Shown here: positions 45,550 to 54,500 of the stretch, one piece after another
Position numbering within the stretch: the first letter of the stretch is position 1
Layout: each line of letters begins with the position of its first letter
IMG/VR virus record: IMGVR_UViG_3300017751_000018
Location: 1 to 56,864 of that record
Direction: 5' to 3' (one strand)
Source: a virus
DNA: 56,864 nucleotides
Translations under genes and position numbers: made by a program
The notes under the pieces: generated by a model
What the model was told of the DNA's origin: nothing
Seen by the model: only the letters and a program-made list of their open reading frames with translations
The model's database searches: none

Positions 45550-48500
45550 ATGATAGAGACAAACTCCCCGCTAAGCCCAAGAGTAAAGACTTATCAGATT
45601 GTTTCTGAATCTATACCCGAATTTGCGGTCTCAGAAAACCCAAAATTTGCCGAGTTTCTAAAACAGTATTATATCTCCCAAGACTATCAAGGTGGTCCGG
45701 CAGATATTGCTGAGAATATTGACGCATACATTAAGGTTGATAAGCTTACTGTAGATGTCATCAAAGGAGGTACAAATCTTGCTAGTGATATCTCAGATAG
45801 TGATGATACCATCTCGGTAACAAGTACGGATGGGTATCCCGCAAAACATGGTCTTATTAAGATTGATAGTGAGATTATAACTTATGCAGACAAGACTCAA
45901 ACTAGTTTTACTGGATGTACGAGAGGGTTCAGCGGGATTAGTTCCTATATTGCACCTAATAATAATGAAGATCTAGTATGGGAATCAACAGTTGCTTCCT
46001 CACATACTGCAGGATCAATTGTTCAAAATGTTAGTGCTCTTTTCTTAAAAGAGTTCTATAAAAAATTGAAGGCGATGTATACTCCTGGATTAGAGGGAGT
46101 AAACCTATCACCACAGCTGGATATTAATAATTTTATCAAAGAGGCAAGAAGTCTCTATGAATCGAAGGGTACAGAAGATTCATTTAAGATTCTATTCAAA
46201 GCTTTATTTGGAATCGATCCAAAAATCAATGATCTTGAAAAGTATCTGATCAAACCATCATATGCAAATTATGTAAGAAGAAAAACACTTTCTCTTGAGT
46301 TGATTTCCGGTAATCCCGCAAATTTGGTTGGCGAAACATTATATCAAGATAATGATCCCACAAATGACAAAGTTAATATAGCTTCTGGTCCGATTTCAGA
46401 AGTTAGTAACCTCAGAGATAATTACTTCAAAATCTCTCTATTCACTGGTTTTGATGAGAGATCATTAACTGATGGCACATTTGTCGTTCCTGGTAAAACT
46501 CGTAATATTGGTGATATTGGGATTGGTGCATCTGTAATTACGGTTGACTCCACAATTGGATTTTCTAGCGTTGGAACTTTATCGATTGGATCAACCATAT
46601 ACAACTACGATACTAAAAGTATTAATCAGTTTTTTGATGTTACTCCATTAGTATCGACAGAGATCAAAAACAACACAGATATCTCTGCTCCTAACATTGT
46701 TTATGGGTTTGAGAATGGCGATTCTTCTAAGAGAGTAGAATTTAAGGTTACTGGTGTTCTTAGCAAGTTCTTATCTAACGCAGATCTTAAAAATCTAGAT
46801 CAAGACTCTTCTATTAGAATTAGAAACCTGGGGAGATTGATTGAGAACTCAGAGATTAATAGAGGATATGAAGAAATCTTCTTTAATTCTTGGATTTATA
46901 ATACATCTACAAGATATGAAGTTTCTGCCTTTTCTGGATCTGGTTTTGTATTAGATGGAAACATTGATAAGAGTAGTATCCGAAAGGGTGACATTGTTGA
47001 TATTGTTAACAGAAATTCTGAGTTAGTAGCTGCCACATCTTTAACTATATCGTCTGTAAATACATCTACAAATACTGTCACTCTTAGTGGTAGTATTCCT
47101 ACTTTAGATTCGTCACTTTCTTATGATTTAAGAAGAGTACAGAAAAAAGCAAATTCTAGTATTGTACCAATTAGAGGTGGTCAAAACCAATTACTATCGG
47201 ACATTAATAATACTTATATTGAGACGGAAAATGAGTCTAGCACTGGTAAAAGAGAAGGTTATGTAGCATCTAGCTCTTTACCTAGTTATTTGATTACTGT
47301 AGATAAAGTAAGATCTACATTAGTTAACCCTACCGTTGGTCTAGGAAACTTTGATGGATATGATAGCACAGAAGATGCATATACTGTTCTAGCGTTTACA
47401 GACAATGTTCCATTTAAAACTGGCGAAGAAGTTGTATATGTTCCATCCGAAGGAACTATCGGAATTCTTGGTCTTGAGCAAAAGGGATATTTTGTAAAAG
47501 TTTTAAGTCCTGCTAATAGGATTCAATTATATACATCTAGAGCTTTCATCAAAGCAAATCTTCCAGAATATTTCAATCCTACTGGTATTGCTGGAACACA
47601 TGATTTCATTCTTGCTAGTCAGGGTAAGCGGGAAATTTTCCCATCCAGACCTATTCGTAGATTTACTCTAGAACAAGAACTTAGAAGTGGTAAAGAATCA
47701 GCAACTACATCAGAAATTACTGCTGACGGCAACACAGGTATGCTTGTCAATGGTCTTGAAGTATTAAATTACAAAGGTGAAAATCAAATATACTATGGTC
47801 CATTAAAACAAATCAATGTTCTTAATGGTGGTGTTGGATATGATGTCCAAAATCCTCCTAATGTTACTATCTCCGACGCATTAGTCAGTGTAGCTAATAC
47901 TGCTGGATCTATTGTCAGTCTTGCTGGAACAGTCACTTCTGTCTATGTTGACCCTGTAGAATTCGATATTGATAAAGTTGTTAGTGTTGAGATCTTTGGC
48001 GGTAATGGCACTGGAGCATTCGGAAGAGCACTACTTGAGGAAAGATACCGGGAGATATCTTTTAGTGGCGTCAGCACCCTTTCTGGTGGTGCTGTAGAAG
48101 CAGTGAACGATAGGTTCACTTTCACTTCAGATCATAACTTAGTATCTGGTAGTAGAATTGTTTACAATAACAATGGAAACAATAATTTAGGTATCGCAAC
48201 TACCGGAGCTTCAAATGAAGAATTGACCCTAATGAGTGGTCAAGACTACTATGTAAGATCTTCTGGTGATAGATCCATCTACTTACATTATACAAAACAA
48301 GATTCTGTTACTGGTATTAATACCATATCAATTTCTGAGAACGCAGCTGGATCTAATACTGGTCAACACATTTTCAGAACTTTTGAAAAGAAAACCACTA
48401 TCGGTAGAATTAGTATAGAAAATGCCGGTAGTGGATATGCCAGCAGAAATATTTTAGTGAATCCAACAGGTATTAATACTTTTAGAGATTATGTGAGCTT

Positions 48501-51500
48501 TGAAGATCATGGATTTAGGGATGGAGATGTTGTAAATTATTCATATGATACTACTACTATTACAGGACTTAGTTCTACTAAGCAGTATCAAGTATTAAAA
48601 ATCAGTGACGATGCATTCAGATTAGCAGAAGTTGGCAATAAGGGGGATACAAAACCATCTGGTGATAATTACAATAAAAAAATCCATGCATTCCTAGATT
48701 CTCAGGGATCAGGATTTCAAAGATTTACTTATCCTAAAATTGAATGTACTGTAAAAGTACTCACAGAAGATCAGAAAGAACAAGATCTTGTAGCTACTCC
48801 AATTGTTAGAGGTCAAGTAGTTGACGCACCTTTATATTCTAGAGGTAGAAATTATGGATCTACTGTTGTTGATTTCCGAAACCCACCAACAATTTCAATT
48901 GAGAGCGGTCAATTGGGTCAAATTGGACTCATTTTTTCCAATGGTAGGATTATCTCAGCATTTGTCCAATCTGGGGGATCTGGATATTCTGGTCCACCAG
49001 ATATTGTAGTTTCTAGTGCCAGTTCAGAAGCAAATGGAGCTATTCTTAGATCAGTAGTAGAAAATGGATCTATTACTGAAGTAAAGGTTATTTCCGGTGG
49101 AGTTGGATACGCTGCTAGTACAACAACCACCAGTATCGTTAACCCAGGTTCAAGTCTTAAACTTGAAGCTCAATTAAGACCTTTGGTAATTAATAAGGCA
49201 TTTGGTCTGAATGATACTGAATTGGATTATCTCTCTCCCTTCACGGGAGGTGTTGCTGTAAATTATATTGGATACGGAAATTCTATTAGAGACTTCTTTG
49301 GAGATGATGGTTCCAGTCATTCTTCAATTATTGGATGGGCGTATGATGGTAACCCAATATACGGTCCATATGGATTAACTGACCCTAATAATATTCAGTC
49401 TGATGTTAAGAGGCAAGAATCTAGTTACGATATTGTCTCAACCAACATTACAAATAGACCTCCAATATCAGAATTTCCATATGGATCTTTAGTTGAAGAT
49501 TATTCCTATATTGGATCTGGCGATTTAGATGAACATAATGGTAAGTTCACAAAAACTCCAGATTTTCCTGCAGGAGTTTATGCTTACTTTGCAACCGTAG
49601 ATATTAATAATAAGCCAGTATTTCCATACTTTATTGGAGACACTTTCCGCAGTTTTGCAATTCCCGAAAATACAGTTAGGGGATTGGTCATCGATCAAAC
49701 CAATTTTGACTTTGAATCTTCAAAACTAGTCAGAAATACTTTTCCATACAATATGTTTGGCGATGGCAAATCATATGATTATGTTTTCCAACCATATAAA
49801 GAAAATAATCAAGAATCTGTTCCAGACAATCTTGGAGTAGGTTCAATTACTGATATACAGATCAATTTTAAAGGATCTGGTTACAGTGTCAATGATAATA
49901 TCGTTTTTGACGATAGTGAAACAACTGGGGGTGGTTTATCTGCGGAAGTCAGTAGAATTTTTGGATCTGATATCACTCAGGTAAGTAGTAATACTGTATC
50001 TTTCTTAAATGTACCTTTTACAATAGGTAGAGAAACCGCAGAATTTAAAGTTTCTCCATATCACGAGTTTAGTGACAATCATGTTATTAGAGTTAGTGGT
50101 ATCTCCACTTATGTTAAAGGACTTGAGACTTATCACAAAATTTCAGTACAAACATTTAACGCAACCCTAGATCAAGACGGGTACACTGGTATCATTACAG
50201 ACTTGAAGGTTAGTCTTGTTCCTCCAAATGTTTCTGCTGGAGATTCTATTGGTATTGGAACAGAAACTGTTCGTATTTTGAATGCTTTCCCATCTGAAAA
50301 AATTGTTAGAGTAGAAAGATCCGCTGGATTTGCTACAGCTTCTGTTGGAGCAGCCGTTACTTATTTTACAAGTAAATTTACTCTACCACTTTCAGAATCA
50401 TTTACTATTGATTCTAAATTCCAAGATTTATACTATTTTAATCCAAAAGAATCAGTTGGAGTTGGCACTACTGTAGGTTTTTCAACATCTGTTAATGTTT
50501 CATTAAATGGAGTAACTAAAACAAGATCAATTCTTTCTCAATCCATCTTTATTGAGGGGCATGATCTAAAAACCAATGATTTAGTCACCTTTGATACAAA
50601 TGGAAATAGTGTTATTAATGCAACTGCTTCGATCGATCCATACATTGCTCCCAGTGCCCTTCCAGCAAGTCTTTATGTAGTTCGCAAGACTATCAACACA
50701 ATTGGTCTTAAAACTTCTCCTGATGGTTCTGAGTTGTTCTTTACAACGACTGGAGACGATAGCTCAAACTATTATTTCCAAACGAATTACACACAACAGA
50801 TAGCTAATATTGAAAGAAGCGAGTTAACTGTAGAGACATCTAATCCTCATGACTTAAGCATTAACGATAGGGTATCTCTTGTAGTAAAACCCGGAATTAC
50901 AACTGGTATTCTCCAGGCAGAAGATGTTACAGTAAAACTACTAGATGGAAACTTAGTTTTAAATCCGATAGAAATTGCTACAACAGGAATCAATACGGTT
51001 ACTAGCATCTTTACCGCTAATAAGCATGGTCTTGAAACTGGATTTAAAGTTTTAGCTTATGGTCCTTTTGGTGATGAAAATAGCCTTCCTGACAATTTGT
51101 TCCAAAGAACATATTTTGTCTTGAAAATTGATAATGATACATTCCAATTATCAGATTCTAGATCTCAACTATTTCTCGATCCTCCTGAAGTTGTCAGTGT
51201 AACTGGTGTTGGATCTACTGGACAAACTATAAATCCAATCAACCCACCAATTAAAGTAACTAAAAATAACAATATAGTATTCAATTTAAACGACGCATCT
51301 TTACTTGACGGTAAATTAAAGATTTTTTATGACAGCAACTTCTTTAATGAATTTGTTGGAACAGGAGATACTTCTAGTTTAGAAGTTGTTGGAGTCAATA
51401 CTGTTGGTCTAGGAACAACAGTTGCAGAAGATATGTCCAAATTGACAATTAATTATAATGACAATATTAAAACTGAGTTATATTATGGATTTGAAAAGGG

Positions 51501-54500
51501 TGGATATATGTCAACCTCTGATACTGAGGTTGTTGGATTTACTAAAATTAGTTTTATTGACAGTACATATACCGGATCATATAGTATTACCGGTGTAGGG
51601 TCAACTACTTTTACTGCGATCCTTGCAACTGAAGCAGAGCAAACAAAATACTCAGCAGAAGACTGTGAAGAGCTTTACTACACTACAACATCTATTGGAG
51701 CAACTGGTGGAATTGCAAAAGTTCGCATCATTAATAATGGATTTGGATACAATAAAATTCCTGCAGTTGCATCTATTGGGAATAGTGGAATTAGTGGAAA
51801 TCTTAATCTGATCGGACCCACCATCAATCTGTTGAAAGATGTAACAGTCCCCACTGATGTTTTTGGATATCCCTCAGACAATACTTTAAAACCAGATGCA
51901 TTCTTACCCAGATCTGTACAGGTTAAGAACGCAAATAGAGTACTCGATGTAGAGGTTACTTTTGGTGGGAAATCTTACATCAATGCACCTTCCCTTGTCC
52001 TTTATGATAAAACTACCGGAATTATTGTTGATAATGGTTTGATTACTTGTGAACTTAGTGATTCCGCTGTAAACAGTGCCGAGGTTGTTGTTCAACCTAG
52101 AGGTTTGACTGCAAATGCTTATGGCATTGCTCCACTAAGAAACAGTAATGGTATTTCTATTATTGAAGCTTTCTCTGATGTTGGTGTTGTTACCTGTAAA
52201 ATTACTACTCCAATTCTTGGATATGTTCAAGAACCTTTTGTTCCAGGAGAAGAAGTATATCTTGAAGGAATTGAATTTAACAATGATGGAGATGGATTTA
52301 ACTCTGGCGACTATTTGTTCACTAATTTTACAATTGATACCTACAACTCAGCAGTAAATCCACGAGAAGTATCATTTAAGTATACTGGATTAACTACAAA
52401 TGTTGGTACTGGAGCAACTGTAGTTCCTGGTTTTGGTCAAATTGTTAAAGCAGGTGACCTTGCAAAATTCTCAACTACAATATCTTTCTCACCATTTGCT
52501 AAGAACGAACCTTTAAGAAGAAACAACGATAATGAAACTGATCTAATTTTAAGATCTATTGATACAAATACTGGGATTATGGTCATTGAAGGTTCTTTAC
52601 CTTTAGAGGCTGACGATAATCTTGTAGGTACTAATAGCGGTGATCGTGCAGTAGTAGACTCAGTTACAGTATTTGATGGATATTATGATATCGATTCCAC
52701 CATTGATACTAATGTTGGATGGTCTGATAATATTGGATTAATTGGTGATAGTAATCAATTCTTGCCTGATAATGATTATTATCAGAATATGTCTTATGCT
52801 ATCGAAAGTGATAAGACATTTGACGAAATTATTACTTATGTAAATGATATTGTTCATCCATCTGGGATGAAGAATTTTGCAAATACTCAAATTTTATCTG
52901 TTGGTGATGCTGGAGAATCAATACAACCTGCTGATGATGCTGGTGGATTTGTTCTCGACTTTATCAGTGATCCATTGAGAGTTGATGGAATTTATAATTT
53001 TGATCTCTCTAGAGATGTTAATGCTAACAACAATACATCTAAGTTCCTAGAGCTTAAATCTACAAGACTTGCAGATTTCATTCTTAATAAAACTAATAGA
53101 GTTCTTATTCATGATGATATCAGTCCAAACTTCGTTAGTAACGAATCTAACGATTTAAGTGATGATAGAACTATTGCTGGAGTTGTTGCTGGAAGAAATT
53201 TCTCAAGATATCTTATTCAAACGACTCATCAAGCAGAAAATCCTCTGAATAATCAATATCAATTCAATGAGGTTATTCTAGTCACAATTGATGAGAATAC
53301 TTATCTTTTACAAAAGTCACATGTCAACAATAATAACAATGTTGGTCTTTCGACTGGATATGCAGAGTTCTTCGCATTTTACAATGTTGATGACGATCTT
53401 ACTGAAATAAGAATTAAACCTTATGAAACTTTTGATACTGATTTCGATATTAAGACATTCCAGCAAGGTTTTTCTGCTGATGTGGGAATCGGATCTACCA
53501 ATACTGGTAATGTTGTAAACTCATCTGCTAATGTTCTTGTAGGATCTGGGTCTACCGAACAAATTATCGGATTTAGTACTACTACATTTGTTGGTGGTAT
53601 TGGTCATTTTGTTGTAGTAGATACTGCTGCAAATAGTATTGATTATGTCGAGTTAGCTCTCCAACATGATGGTACAGATACTTACCTAACAGAACTTGCA
53701 TCGTTTAATACTCGCCAAAGTCTCGGTGGTATTTCAAGTCCCAACTACATGGGCACATTTACTTCGTCTATTGAAAGTGGAGTTGTTAAAATTGACTATA
53801 TTCACAATGAGAGTTCTACCCTTGCAGTTAGAAGTAAATTTGTATCATTTGAGAATGTTGGACTTGGTACAACTTCAATAAGACACCTCAACCTCAAATT
53901 TACTCCAGAAGGTACTGAGAGAACAGCTAGAGTTATTGTTGGTGCATCTGCTACTACTGGAATTTCTACAGTTGTTGGTGTCAGTAGCTTTACTAACTTA
54001 TCATTCAAATCAACCGTACATGTTTCTTACGGATCAACTCAGACACTACATCAAATTTATGTATTGTCAGATCCAGAAAAAGCTGATACTTATATTTCAC
54101 AGCAACCAATCGCAGCTATTGGCACTACTACTGGTATCGGCACATTTGGAGCAGAATTTAGTGGAAGCAATGTAAATCTGGAATTCTATCCAGACTCTGG
54201 AGTAACAGGAATTGTAAGCATCTATTCTTACAACGAAGTTCTGTATAAAGACGCAGATCCAAACGGAACACTTGCAGGTATCGGTTCATTTGACTATGGC
54301 AAGGTATTTGAAAATGTTACTCAAAATACTTACTTAGGAATCAATAATAGAAACATTAGATCATTCGATCTGAAATATGAAGGAACACCAATTTATGAAA
54401 GAGATTTAAACCCACAAAACCCAGATCAAATTGATTTTGGAACAGGTCTTATTAGTTTCAAGCATTTCTTCTCTAATGCAGAACCAGTTACATATGAACC

